Assembly (NCBI GenBank): GCA_010909165.1
Contig: MU008152.1
Location: 1 to 64,000, forward strand
Length of the DNA stretch: 64,000 nucleotides
From: Anthoceros angustus
Lineage: Eukaryota; Streptophyta; Anthocerotopsida; Anthocerotales; Anthocerotaceae
Reading direction: 5' to 3'
Program-made: the position numbers and the translations under genes
Notes under the pieces: generated by a model
Told to the model about the DNA's origin: nothing
The model's input: the letters and a program-made list of their open reading frames with translations, nothing else
Databases searched by the model: none
Shown here: piece by piece, positions 1 to 11,164 of the stretch
How the letters are laid out: every line of letters starts with the position of its first letter
Numbering within the stretch: the stretch's first letter is position 1

Positions 1-900
1 GGGACAATATCTTCTTGGTGAAGCCGATGGCTATTGTTGACGTGGAAGGACAAACCGCATGCCAAGATGCTATAAAGTAGGGTATAAAGGGCCTATTTAC
101 ACAAATAGTAAATACAAAGTATCGTATCATGAATATGTACAGTACGATGTAATACGATATATACAAACTTATTTTATATGAAATTGAATACGCAGATAGC
201 ACTTAGAATAATATAGTACATTTATCAGAGATGATATGCGATAGTACAAGGATGTATTGATACGTTATTTATATGGTCGTATTGAAGGGCGATTGGTAAC
301 TACCAAGTAAAACGTGGTATTTCAAAGGGCAAAAGTAAAAGGGAATGGTGGATGGGGAGGAGGTTCTACCAAGCCTCCAAAAGTGTTACAAGACCTCTTG
401 TAACATTTTAGATGTTGCAATCATGTTGCAATTTTGAGAGAGGCAACCACCTCTCACTTCATCTTAACATAATTGCAACACCATTGCAACATGATTGCAA
501 CAACCCGTGGTATGGTTTCCAAGCCAAAAACAAGGGGCCCAAAAGTGTTACATGACCCCAAAATTGCAACATGAGTGTTACATCCAGTGGGTCCAAATCT
601 TAACATAAAGTGTAAATATAGGGTGCCCTTTTCTAGTAGGGTATAATTGTGTACCATGCAGCCCACCACGTGGATCGCTATGCGGGCCCTCCTTCAGTGT
701 CCTTCGCCATCTCAAAATATGCGTAACCTTTCTTCGATCCATCCCACAATGCATAGTAATATGTATTTAGGGACAAGTAGCTAGTGCGATGCTTCATCAA
801 CTTTTCCTCTCGCTCATCAACCGTGTTCGATGTTTATTTAAAGCGCCCCGATATACATCCGCTAAACACAAGATCGAACGCTTAGAAAGGAGTTAGTTCA
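1..900. repeat. AT-rich repeat-like flank with short-motif array
   Basis: No credible gene. Between about 366 and 610 the short motifs TTGCAACA/TGTTGCAA and TGTTACA recur many times in both orientations, as in the subterminal regions of CACTA-type DNA transposons. The array is followed at about 628-640 by CCCTTTTCTAGTAGGG, whose complement resembles the common CACTA terminus CACTACTAGAAAA except for one base. The short minus-strand reading frame here only reflects the repeats. The assignment to a transposon end is an inference. Confidence 0.3.
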
Positions 901-1620
901 CAATGGGTTAGCCCATTCAAAATACAAACATTTTATTCCCCAACCATGCCTAAACATGTCATCGAGGCACCCGGCCAATATGCCATTCCACCAAGACAGC
1001 ATGATGTGGCGAGGAAGGCTCCCAACCATCCGGTGTGCAACTATGCCGAGAGACTCTCGTGGCGCCGATTTACCCGAGGGCGGGAGGGCGCTCGCATGCC
1101 GACGCCCCATCCGGCGATGGTAGGGCGCGATGCGGCGCTCCGACCGCCGGCCGCCGGCCCCATCCGGCGCCGTGCCGAATGGTAGGCGATGGCCATCCCA
1201 TCTCGGCCGCTCGCCGGCATCCGGCGCCAATGCTCCGGCGCCGGATGGGGCGCCCGCGCCGGCCGGCCATCCGGTGGCGCCGACGCATCCGGGGCGCGAT
1301 GCAACCCGACGCGCTACCGCGCCCATCTGGCCGCCGTCCAGATAGAGGGCGCGCATGCGCCGCCTCTCAGACGGCCGATGGGCGCCTAGAGGATGGCACT
1401 CCGGCCTCGCCTTTCCGCTGGCACGCCGGACTGTGGCATGGCGCATGTGCGCCGCCCGGCCGCAGACGCCGGCGGCCTCTCATCGAAGGCCACTGCCAAG
1501 ACTCAAGGCACCCCATGCCGCCCTTCATTCCATGGCTCCAACATGGCCGCCGCTGGGGCGGGCGATTCCCTTTGCATCTACGGCGACGGCCACGTTAGAG
1601 GGTTAGCTCCGGAAAGAGTA
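900..1620. repeat. GC-rich island, no supported gene
   Basis: Very GC-rich (CCGGCG, GCATGC and CGCCGG words) between AT-rich flanks. Several overlapping open frames exist on both strands, but this is expected when stop codons are rare, and none shows a domain. The GCATGCCG-type words also occur in the GC-rich inserts at 4.7-7.8 kb, so the same repeat family is likely. Confidence 0.35.
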
Positions 1621-3320
1621 TGATACCTATTACAAGATTCTGTGAAATGACGGAGAACCGTATGTCATGCATACCTTGATCAATCCGACCAGATCGGATG
1701 TTGTATTTCAACCCGCGATAACGCACATGTCGAAAACCGTTGGACTTGAATTTTCACCTCTTAAAATTTTCTCGTCCATAGCCTCGGAAATATGCATATG
1801 ACACAAACCGCACTTGTTCCATGTCGATGATACCGATTCCAAACCTCAAGTTTAGTGAATGTGTCCTAAGGTTGTACACTTCAACGTTGGGCAACCTTTC
1901 TCGCCAACAAGAAATGTTGAGTCCATCCACGCGATCGCAAAGAAGAGAGCATGTGAGGATTGCACACGAGGATTCGCTTGGCCCCATCCCAAGGTGCGTT
2001 CAAGAATACCGCTCTTCAACTCGTGATCTTGCGAGCCTATGCAAGAACTCGACGAAAATGCTTTCGAACAACAAGACGGGGCTCTCCCATAATGTAGGTG
2101 ACAACCTTGTCTCGCATTTGGCATTCACATCCGTCTAACAAGAGATTGAAGGAATAACTCCGCCTACCGCTAGCCTCAAGAACCTTGTCCTCTGCTCTCA
2201 AGACCATCCCTTGACAAAATAGGAAGACACAACTTGTTGCAAGATGGCTTCCGTGAATCGCCATCACAATTTCGTCAGAAGAGACACTGCTCGCCTCTTT
2301 GAATCGGCAAAACATTCGCTCACCGCATTGTCGACTCATCGGCTTACCGATAAGAGACACCATTTCGCTTCCTCCGAGGTGTATGTGGCACATCAACAAC
2401 GGAATGAACCGGTCGCCCACCACAGCTGGTGTTCGCATCTTCTGCAAACAGCATCCGATCAGTCCCTTGGGAGGCTGGATTTGAGTGCCGACCGCCTTTC
2501 TCCCTCCGACCTGGGCTTCGACCCACAGCCACACACCTATTCAAGTTCCGGGGAGTAGGTGGCAAATCATGTATTCCTACATTCGAGGCGGTGTTCTCCT
2601 AGCCGCAAAGGAAGACCATCGGTTTCATCCCATGGAACAAAGTACGCTTAAGGACCATTTCTACGTTTGTGACACCTTGCTATTCAAGTCAAACAACAAA
2701 GAAAATGTGAACCATACATGTGATCCATTTGGTCTTCGCAAAGGCATGGAGTGGGTATCAAAGAAATGACCTTCTAGTAGGGATTGTGCCGGGCTTGAGT
2801 TAGGAGCGCCAAGCGATGGTGCATCATGGAGTTCCTTCCGCCCTTCCAAGACCTTCTTCTTCTCGCATGAATGAGAAGGGACCTTGTTGCACCCACGGAC
2901 TCCATGAACAAGGACCTCCACGGAGCGTTAGAACAAACAGACGTGCAATGACTTCCCACATTCGTAGCGTAAATGATCACCGTTGACTTCAGAGAATACC
3001 TCATCCTCCCAAGCCATGGATAGAATGCGATCTGTGCGCCGACTTAGACGATCGGCAAAAGCGGGCAACGAACATCAAGCTTGGAACATACCGGATGGGT
3101 CTTCAACCACCCGAAACCTCCCCTCTTATTGCCGCCGTCCAACACCGCTGATGCGCTATTCAATTAAGAGGGCATAAGACATGCCAGCTGCGTACAGTCA
3201 GCTCACCGAACGGCGCCGCCATTGCATCGATGGTTCGGTGGCGAGCAGTAGGATATCCAGGCTGAAAATAGATTGCATTTATTGTGATATAACAGTGCCT
3301 GTAATGATCGAGATAGTGTC
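1621..3320. other. Non-genic, probably old repeat sequence
   Basis: No reading frame here matches a family I recognise. The longest (minus strand, 2037-2534, 165 codons) has no recognisable motif and overlaps equally open frames on the plus strand. I read this as decayed mobile DNA without being able to name its class. Confidence 0.3.
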
Positions 3321-3328
3321 ATATCTGG

Positions 3329-3336
3329 TATAAATA
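3329..3336 (+). promoter_or_regulatory. TATA box of the transposon-like gene
   Basis: TATAAATA lies 77 bp before the ATG at 3413. Between them is the leader word TTAGGGTTTCTTACGG, a composition common in plant 5' leaders. It suggests that the decayed unit downstream once had its own Pol II promoter. Confidence 0.4.
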
Positions 3337-3412
3337 AGACAGGGTATTGGGGTTTAAATATTGGCAGTGGTCTATATTTCGACGGCCGTCACCACATTAG
3401 GGTTTCTTACGG

Positions 3413-6400
3413 ATGTCCGCTTCTAAAAAGGGTATAACTTCGAGAGGAGCCCCATCATACCGCGCGTTTCTTGCAGGTGAAGCTCGACGGAGTGCTCACG
3501 AGGCGGCGGCGGCGAAGCACACCATCGCTGCACCTTGGGCGCAACCTGCTCCAATTCGAGCGCTAATCCCATCTGCGGCTGGAGCGATTGGCGCGGACGC
3601 AGTCCAGAGGGCTAGAGGCGTCATCGCGACGGAAATCAAGGTATTGTGGCAATCGCTAGCTTTTTGCTCCAACTCATGTACGTGTGCGTCACGATTAAGG
3701 GGTGCAGGATTATGGTGGAGTGAGCAAGAAAGACTGCCGGCAACGACAACCCCGGATTGTGGTGAAGGCGAAGAAGGCGCGGAATCAAGGCGGAGATGCG
3801 TTGCCCGAATCTCTTGTGAGCGTTTTTCGTGGCATGTTGGTGTGAATCGAATCCATCTTTTCCCGTGCTTTTTAACTCCTGATGTGGTGTTCTAAGGCGG
3901 GTCTCGAATTCAGAAAGAGCAGCACAAAGCGCATGGAGGAGAGGAGAAGAGTGGAATGTCTCGGAGCAAAAGAAGAGCACCCAGAGCCCAATCCATCGCC
4001 ATACACGTATGAGGAGACAAGGAGACACACAAGTTGAGGAAAGCATTGGACAAAGAATGGTTTCTAACCTGCAAGTGAGCCACAGGAAGATGGGGCAATA
4101 TGGACACCCTTGTTGAAGTTGTGGGTTACAGCTACGCACTCTCAATCGCCAAGAGCCGGATGGGTATTGTGGGCAAGTTTGGAGATGGACACATTGCATC
4201 CGGAGGTGCAAGTGCTCGCACATCAAGACCCTATGGCGTTGATAATTTGCCGACACCCGATGATTACAAGGTGTTCCTCTTCGGATAGATGGCTTTGCCA
4301 AGAAATGTGAACCAAAGGAGCAATGCAATTTCGAGAAAGCCTACGCGAAACTGGTCAAGGCCACTTAGGCCTTCAAATTCACTTCGCACCTTTCCTCCCC
4401 ATCCCGATATCGACATTTCAACACTATTGGTTTTGCCGTGAAGACTGTTTCACTGATGCCTCTGTAATATCACACAGTCCGTGATTAATCATGGAGGGAG
4501 ATGTCTGAAGAACAAGACAGCACCGCCTGAGTTCGCAATGAGGACCGACCTCCTCATGTTGATGCAGGGCCCCCTTCCGACGAGGAAGATGGCCCTATAG
4601 TATGTACGGACAATGGATGCGGACGGGTCCAAGGGGAAGATGCACGTAAGGAGGCGGATATCATCATGGACTTTGCGCCGAACCTCCGGCAGCCCCTGCA
4701 AGCACGCCGGACAGACCGACGAGGAGGGAGAGGAGGGCGCCGCATGCGCGCCCATGCCATGCGTGAATTGGGCACCCCCAAGTGTCTTGGTTTTGCCTCA
4801 CGGACAGAGCGGGCGCCGCATGCCGGCCTTGATGTGCCTTCATGGGAAAGCGGCACCCATGACATATGGAGACGCTTGGAATCCGGAGCCAACCAAGGTC
4901 AGCCGGGAGTGGGAACAGATGCGCGGCCGGAGGAAGGGGCAGGTGGGCATGCACCGCCGAAAGCGAAAGCGGTAGATGGCGCCGCATGCCGGCCCCATCC
5001 GATGTACAGTGGTGCCCGAGTATCCTCGGATGTTACAGGAAGCGGAAAGCACCTAGATGTGATCGTATGGGGGAAAGATACCATGGGGAGGAAGAAAGGC
5101 ACAATGATGGGCGCCATCCGCCATCCAAGATATTCCTACACTTCATGTGTCGATCGATGAAGAAAGGTTGAGGCGTTGGATGAGGATTATTTGAAGACAG
5201 AGAAGCCGCATGGGAAGAAAGTGGTTCCGGAAACCGCTCGTTAAGCTGGAATACTTGAGACCCGCTTTTTCCGACTCCATGCCCGGATCCGAAAAGTGGA
5301 CGAGGCTCGAACTACCTAGCTGTGGTGATTTCAAAGGGAGAATCGAGGAAGGAGTCTTGCCTTTTGCATGATTGATCCGCGTAATGCAATGATATCAAGT
5401 CGGATTGGCGTTCGTAAAAATATGTGATGGGAGTGCTTGAGGAAACCATACATATGCGCTATGCAAAGACCTCATGGACATATCACCCGGGAAGGCAAGC
5501 CTAAAGGATTGAGGCTCATGTGTATTGTGTCGACTATTCCGGAAATGAGAGTCTTAGCCACCGACCACAACACCATGTCCGACAAGAGGCGGAAGATGAA
5601 TTTTATTGAGCGTGAGGTATTTGAGAGACGAGCTGCAAATCGCGAAGAGGGATGGTGTCAACATGACCATGAACGGAAATTCAACTTGTACAAGGTGCTT
5701 GACCGATCGACGACGAAAGGCGAGGACGAAAGATAAATGTAAGGTAGACAGGACCCACATTCTATGCATCTCGGTTGGAAGGCAAAGTGTGGGCGAATGT
5801 GGACAAGATATTCAGCAAGTGGGAGTCCATGGAGTTTTAACAGTAAACATGTTGCAGCAGCACAAGCAAGAAGAGCAAGGGCAAACGTAAAGTCACCGAT
5901 GACCAAGGCGGGGATGGCGCATTGTTGAAGCCTAAAGAGATGCAAGGCAAGCCTTGGAGGAGTTTTCAAGGCATCCCACTGGGAAAGTGGGCAACAAATG
6001 TTGATAAGTGCAACAGAAGGTTTTGACGGGCGGACCTCAATGGGATGGCGAAGGAAATCACCCCGAGGAAGAAGTTTCATGTGATCTGTGTGGCGATGGC
6101 CAAACACTTGGGGTGTGACTCATTCGACCAAGTCCGCAAGAATATCCTCAACACTCTGGACGAGGTCATCGCAAGATTTCAAACGCTTGAGGGAAAGGTA
6201 GGTGTCTTTATCCTCTCCATTCTCGTGAGAGGCGCGCATGCCGCGCCACTCGGTTTGCTTTCCTTGAGGGATCGACGGCCGCATGCCGCCTGCCTCGCCC
6301 CATTCGAACGGAGCAGGGCGCGGCCGGGCGCCGCATGCCGGCAGTGCTCCCTTCGCACTGCCGAATGGGAGGGATGACAGGCGCCGGGCGCCCCGGTCAG

Positions 6401-7458
6401 CAGCTTCCAAGTCCGTGATAGACTTGAGGACTTAATGGGCGCCGTGCGCCGCCACACCGCCTCCCATTCGAGAAGGTCTCAGAGAATGGCGCCGCATGCC
6501 GGCGCCCGCCATTGCCTTCCAGATATGCCTTTGTCCCGTGAATGTCCTTCCATTGAATGTCCGTCTGCTTATATTGACATAATCTTTGTCGCTTACGCAA
6601 GTAAAGGATGTGGATGACCAAGAAACTACTGACGCTTTTCAAGCTTTTGTGCTTGAAGTGCACACTTGGAAAGGCTTGGAGGATGAGGAGGGCTATGGCG
6701 GACATGGACATGGAAGAAGGCCCGCAATCTTTCACGCCCGACAACGAGAATATTGTGAAGTACCGTTATGGCAAGGGATATCGTTGACATGAGGGGCTTC
6801 ATGGATTCGAAATACACATTGATGGTCATGGATGTGCCCCGAGGATTTAACAAGGGAAAACATGATGTCACTATGATTTGCAGAGAGTACGTTTTCCATG
6901 CTTTCCATGATATGACAAGTTGCGATGAGATACGGATGATAGTCATGCACGGTGTGGAGGAGCACCACGTGAGGGAGGCAATGCGGAAGTGGTGCAGGGA
7001 GGGTTGGTGTCTTTGTATGGGACAAGACTAATATGCGTAACGACTGGGGCTACGACACGTGGAATACATTACGCTTGGTGGGCTTAACATCACAGTTGGC
7101 CAAAATTTCCATGCTCCCCAATAATGTCCAGGTTCCTTCAACAACGGACGCAAATCATTGGGCATGACACGTGAAGAAGTCTATACACATCCCTCGATAA
7201 GGTGGTGTGTGATCGAGGCCATTGGGCCCGGCGATGAGAATCATCAAAACTTCTCGAAGGAGGGAGATTGGATTTTAGACGCTGCGTGAAGTGGATCGAC
7301 AACGATGGTCGCTCTCCTATGCCGAATTGCATTGTGGATGTGGACAACGCAGAGTTCATACATCGAGGATCCATGGATATGAAGTTTTGCCGGACGCCGA
7401 TGAGGAGTTGACCCACGAGCCTCACCGCCGGGTCCAACTCTGGCTAAAGAAGTGACAT
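3413..7458 (+). pseudogene. Decayed transposon-like gene ending in a DNA methyltransferase domain
   Basis: A TATA box precedes an open first segment (3413-3640, rich in Ala/Arg/Ser) that ends at a plausible splice donor (AAG|GTATTG). Beyond it are broken frames at about 4100-4400, 4500-5160, 5437-5740 and 6045-6200, then a recognisable terminal domain at 6580-7458. Read across frameshifts, that domain has a D-V-P-x-G motif at about 6829-6843 (like the catalytic S/D-P-P-Y/W motif IV), then V-F-V-W-D-K-T-N at about 7006-7032, T-H-P at about 7186-7194, and W-I-L-D-A...SGSGTT at about 7266-7300. This is the order seen in the N4/N6 DNA methylase family (PF01555: motif IV first, SAM-binding GSGTT last). 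Frameshifts near 7000 and an in-frame stop after L-D-A show that this copy is dead. That the whole 4 kb is one gene is an inference. Confidence 0.45.
4670..6520. repeat. GC-rich inserts with GCATGC-centred motif
   Basis: GC-rich blocks at about 4670-5020 and 6220-6520 interrupt otherwise moderate-GC sequence. They repeatedly contain GGCGCCGCATGCCGGC or close variants (near 4739, 4812, 4979, 6231, 6279, 6331, 6490). The motif is nearly self-complementary. Since the blocks interrupt the decayed reading frames, they look like secondary insertions or expansions. Confidence 0.4.
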
Positions 7459-8180
7459 TGTCAAAAAGGTTTGTCACAAGCTCAAGTTGTTTCTTTGGGG
7501 TCTTCCAGAGGAAAGCGCCGATCAGAGATCCTTGACGTTGGGCAGCAAACATTGGACACAAGGTGGCCTCCAATGCACAAGCCATCGTTGTGGAGGTGGC
7601 TCCTCGGACACAGGAAATATCATGGAGGAGAACGACAACTTTGAAGACCCAGATCATGCGCGTCTGAAGACCGTAGAAGTAGTCATGGATAGCGTGTCTG
7701 GGCAGTGCCCACAGGAGTCCCAGCCTTGTTTTGACGGTCGTGCAGAGTAGGTAACAGTTTTGCTGTTTCATGGGTTGAAAGTTTTATGTGTAACGATTTG
7801 CCGAACGGAGGCGCCGGCATGCCGGCGCCCTTCACCTTCAAAAGCCTTTAACGGCTTACGTCCAAAACGCCTATTTCCCGAAGGCAACCACCATAACTAG
7901 AGGCGTATTTCTCGAACTAATGCAGTGAAATTGCATTGAGATGACATAACACCCATCCCTTAGAATCAAATCATGCTTAATCATGCATTATAGGCATCAA
8001 GATTTGAACATGAGGGTTTCGATTTGCGGAAGAGGGTTTGTATATCAGCCGCTTCAAATATTATGGTGTTCTAGGAAAGGTGTTCCAGCAAACGATCCCA
8101 CCGCCTTACTGACCGCTCCAAAGCAGGCTCTGGAGTATCGCCATCCAGGTGGTCCGTCATCCAGTTTCGCATCGCCACTG
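7459..8180. other. Non-genic stretch with a 20-bp perfect palindrome
   Basis: No gene is supported. GGCGCCGGCATGCCGGCGCC at 7810-7829 is a perfect 20-bp palindrome built from the motif that recurs at 4.7-6.5 kb. The rest, including the frame 7487-7750, shows no domain. Confidence 0.4.
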
Positions 8181-8185
8181 TTGCC

Positions 8186-8640
8186 CTATCTTCCCTTCGC
8201 CTTGAGGGGCTCCAGACCACTCCCTTCTTCCTCCTGTTGTAGGCCACCCCTCGTGACCTCCAAGGTCCATCGCTTGTCCTCCCGAGGTTCCCTGGACCGC
8301 ACTCTTATTGGATCACAAAGATTTTCCGGCGAACCCTGGACCGTGAGCGACACCGTCAACGCCCGCACCATCCTGAACGCATCCAAGTGCCACCCTGCAC
8401 CCACCCTCGCCTCCACCTGTGGCCCAAAGTCCGGAGTAGCGCCCACGGAACTTCCACGAGGTTCCATGGCTCCCAAACTTCCGCAGGCTTTTTGGTGCCA
8501 CGCCTTCTCCTCCTCGCCGTGCTGACCACTTGTCGATCGCACGCTGCGCCTTCGCCGTCACCGCCCAACCTCAACGGCGAGCTGCTAAGATGTCTCGAAA
8601 GGCCCAACGATAGCGCCAGAGAGCCGGATCATGGAGCGCT
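8186..8640 (-). repeat. Repeat copy inverted relative to about 17.3 kb
   Basis: Read on the minus strand, this segment matches 17300-17655 read on the plus strand over roughly 350 bp with scattered differences. Shared landmarks are CTTCGCCTTGAGGGGCT, CAAGGTCCATCGC, GCCCAAAGTCC and GGTTCCATGGCTCCC. The minus frame (8186-8542) and the plus frames at 17.3-17.65 kb share peptide words such as GLQ, EPLKAK and WHLD, so both may derive from one mobile-element coding region. The element class is not identified. Confidence 0.55.
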
Positions 8641-9960
8641 GAAGAGATCGCGAGAATTGTCGAGGCCGCCAAATGACCTTCCCTTCGCCACGCCGGAGTA
8701 ACCGGGCGGAAGGCGCCTCGATTCAGAATCGCTGAGGTATGTATGGCTTATTCTCGACCTTACGCCCGCTTACTGCCTTACGGCCGCCAGCATTTGCTTT
8801 ACGCCGCTGGCAATTCGGGCGGGCGTGAATATAACGGCCTCGCAAGGTTACGGCCTGCCACGATGCCTGCCCCTCCACTCGTGGCCGCCCACGTGGCGCC
8901 TTAGTCCGTCTCACGCCAACTTGCTATTTCATGCATTTATCTCCGCCTCGTCCTGAGTGGGTCCGGACTTATCCTGCTACCCCTGTGCCCCATAGTAGGT
9001 CCTGCTCTCACTCCGAGTCCGAGTATACCCGGAGTACCGGAGTGCTATCCGCGGCTTATTTCCCCTTTTTCGCCCCTTCATTTTATCCTTCGCCCTACAA
9101 AAACAAACCCTACCTATTTCCTAACCCCAAGGGAAGTCCAGTCCATGCCCCTCACTCCTCAGACATGCTTTGCTCCCCGGCCATCGGTTCGCCTCTCATC
9201 CAATTTTGATCACCGTGCTTTTTACGAATCTTTAGGGTTGTTAAAGCGAAAAAGACCATAAAGGATCAAGAAGAATGGCCTCTTGGGTCATGTCTTAAAT
9301 GCCCCAAATAGGGTTACAGACTATAACCCTTCATTGCATGAAATGGACCTTGTATCACCGGGTTCATGTGAATTTCCACCCTTCTTTTCTCGCTTTACAT
9401 TCATTCATACCTCAAAACCACCAGCTCAAGACCCATGTCAAACCCCCTTCAGGAGATATATTTCAGAAAACCCCCTTCGTGAATATTCACCCCCTTCAAA
9501 AGATATCTTGTTACCTCTTCAATGAATTGTTGCTTCTGTATTGTGTGACGTCCTTTGTATCCTTACAAATTAATGTTGTCATTGTATATAAGAAGAGATC
9601 GTGATCGTATAGCGATCAATGTTGTCTTTGTATTCAATAGGGGATTGTGAGTGTAGCAATCAATGCCGAAAACTTTCTACTCAATTACTTCTTTCCCTCA
9701 CATTTTCCTCGGCTGCTATATCTTTCATTTTTGGAACATGTTGTTGAGCATATTCAAGCCCATTTTTCTCGGGGGCAGCTGTAATTAAGCTTAAGCTTGT
9801 AATTATTTGGTTACAGGAAAACTAGCTTTCATCCACTACTTAATTGACTCGGGCGTCATCATGAGCCACATATATATCTGACCTAGTCGATGACTTCACA
9901 TGACTTTCTAGCTAGTTATCGACGACAATAGTTCTAGATGGTGTACGTTGCCGCTTCTGG
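8641..9960. other. Non-genic, possible LTR-like sequence
   Basis: No convincing gene. The sequence moves from C-rich (8700-9100) to AT-rich (9230-9950). At 9560-9670 there are two similar blocks around ATCAATGTTGTCTTTGTAT and GATCGTGATCGTATAGCGATC, a composition like the transcribed end of a retrotransposon LTR. No matching second LTR was found by eye. Confidence 0.2.
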
Positions 9961-9962
9961 AC

Positions 9963-10304
9963 CTAGCTCGATGGGGGCTGCGAGCGTTTCTCATTCGCGC
10001 CCTTGAGCGCGAACTCCGGAATCATCAGCTTTGATGAGGCTCCTTCTTGCTCCCAATTCAACATAAGACCAACATAAGCCTGACGAGGATCAGCCAACCC
10101 CAATTTTTTGGGATCCATGTCGCAGAGTAGGCTCCCCTCATTTAAAAGCACCTTCTCCTGTTTGATTCTACCACCGCCTTCCATTTTAATAGCCGATGGT
10201 ACACCTGATCGCCCAATCGCCATCGAGAAGGCGGCCCGGGCGATTGACCAATGTTCACATCTCGCCCACGCCACGACCGCACGCTGCCCACGTATAATTT
10301 TCAA
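9963..10304 (-). CDS. Possible 3' exon of the GYF-like gene
   Basis: An open minus-strand frame of about 113 codons ending at a stop at 9963. It contains a hydrophilic stretch (KMEGGGRIKQEKVLLNEG) and an L-x-D-x-x-Q-A-Y-V-G segment, with coding-like composition compared with its flanks. It lies about 300 bp 3' of the GYF-like exon on the same strand, so it could be the following exon. However, I could not find an acceptor that keeps the frame from the donor at about 10606, and no family match is recognised. It could equally be a remnant. Confidence 0.25.
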   Translation of the reverse strand: MKIIRGQRAVVAWARCEHWSIARAAFSMAIGRSGVPSAIKMEGGGRIKQEKVLLNEGSLLCDMDPKKLGLADPRQAYVGLMLNWEQEGASSKLMIPEFALKGANEKRSQPPSS

Positions 10305-10591
10305 CCCAGTGCTTGAGCTTCCCCACTAATAGATGGAAGGGATGTATATGTCAAGAAATCCTGTGTATGATCAACTGTCAATGAGAATTAAAATGGCCAT
10401 GAACATTGCAGCAAAGCGACTGCTTCAGGAGACGCCCATATTTTGATGGTAGCGGCAATTCAAAGGCCCAAGCCAAGCTCAACGCCGCTGCAAGTTGGAC
10501 TCACGGAGTAATCAAGAGACGTCTCCAGAGTTAAAGTCCACGAGGGCAATAGAAATCACCTTTTCCATATTGATATGCAAACAATCAGTAT

Positions 10592-11164
10592 CTAGTGCTT
10601 ACCAAAGACTGCATGATGCTCACGTCCTGCCTCATACTCGTGTCCCTGCATAATCGCCTCCACCCGAGCGTCCATCTGGTAGTCACATGCTTTACCGTTT
10701 GAATCCAAGAACTCCAGAGAAGAATCTAGGCTAGAGGGTGGGCCTCTGGGGTGCAACAGAAAGTGATGTTCAATCTCGCTGAGCGTATACCAATTCGTGC
10801 CTCCGTCTGGAGATACCACGTGATGTGCCAAAAGGTCACCTTTCTCCAGCTTCCTTAGGAGCTCAGCAAGAGGCACATGATCGTGTGTAGCTCCAGTCTT
10901 TGGGTCGCTGTACCGCCAACCACTAGCTAATGATTCTGGTGGCACAAATGCCTGACTAGGTGCCGGTGTGTCTGTACATGTGGCGCTGCTCCCTACAACC
11001 TGCTGAGGTCCATACCTTCCCCAGCCTGCAGCCTGAAACTTTGCGCTCCAACGGGTTCGAGGCCTATCCAAGTCCTTGTGAACGCTGTGCATGCGGTCGC
11101 GATCGTCATCCTCGTTAAAGTGGTTGAGTCCACCCATAGAATTTCTCCAATGGCACTTGCACAC
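10592..11164 (-). CDS. GYF-like domain fragment
   Basis: A 190-codon minus-strand frame. The central part reads GWRYSDPKTG...VPLAELLRKLEKGDLLAHHVV...NWYTLSE, which has the spacing of a GYF-type adaptor domain (W-x-Y-x-D-x-x-G...P-L-x-E-L...G-x-L...W), a fold that binds proline-rich peptides and occurs in plant chromatin and RNA-regulatory proteins. The last codons before the stop (TTTG|GTAAGC, about 10606) look like a splice donor, so this is probably an exon of a larger gene or a fragment of one. There is a Cys/His/Asp/Arg-rich N-terminal portion. The parent family is uncertain, and being surrounded by repeats makes a captured or broken fragment plausible. Confidence 0.35.
   Translation of the reverse strand: MCKCHWRNSMGGLNHFNEDDDRDRMHSVHKDLDRPRTRWSAKFQAAGWGRYGPQQVVGSSATCTDTPAPSQAFVPPESLASGWRYSDPKTGATHDHVPLAELLRKLEKGDLLAHHVVSPDGGTNWYTLSEIEHHFLLHPRGPPSSLDSSLEFLDSNGKACDYQMDARVEAIMQGHEYEAGREHHAVFGKH

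Noticed and set aside
898-1598. Several 180-codon frames on both strands
   Set aside because: GC-rich island with few stop codons; Ala/Arg/Pro-rich translations without domains.
2037-2534. 165-codon minus-strand frame
   Set aside because: No recognisable domain despite its length; flanks are repeat-like and the opposite strand is equally open.
3636-4328. 230-codon minus-strand open frame
   Set aside because: No domain; composition (Cys/His/Leu-rich) is that of an antisense shadow. It lies opposite the plus-strand transposon-like gene.
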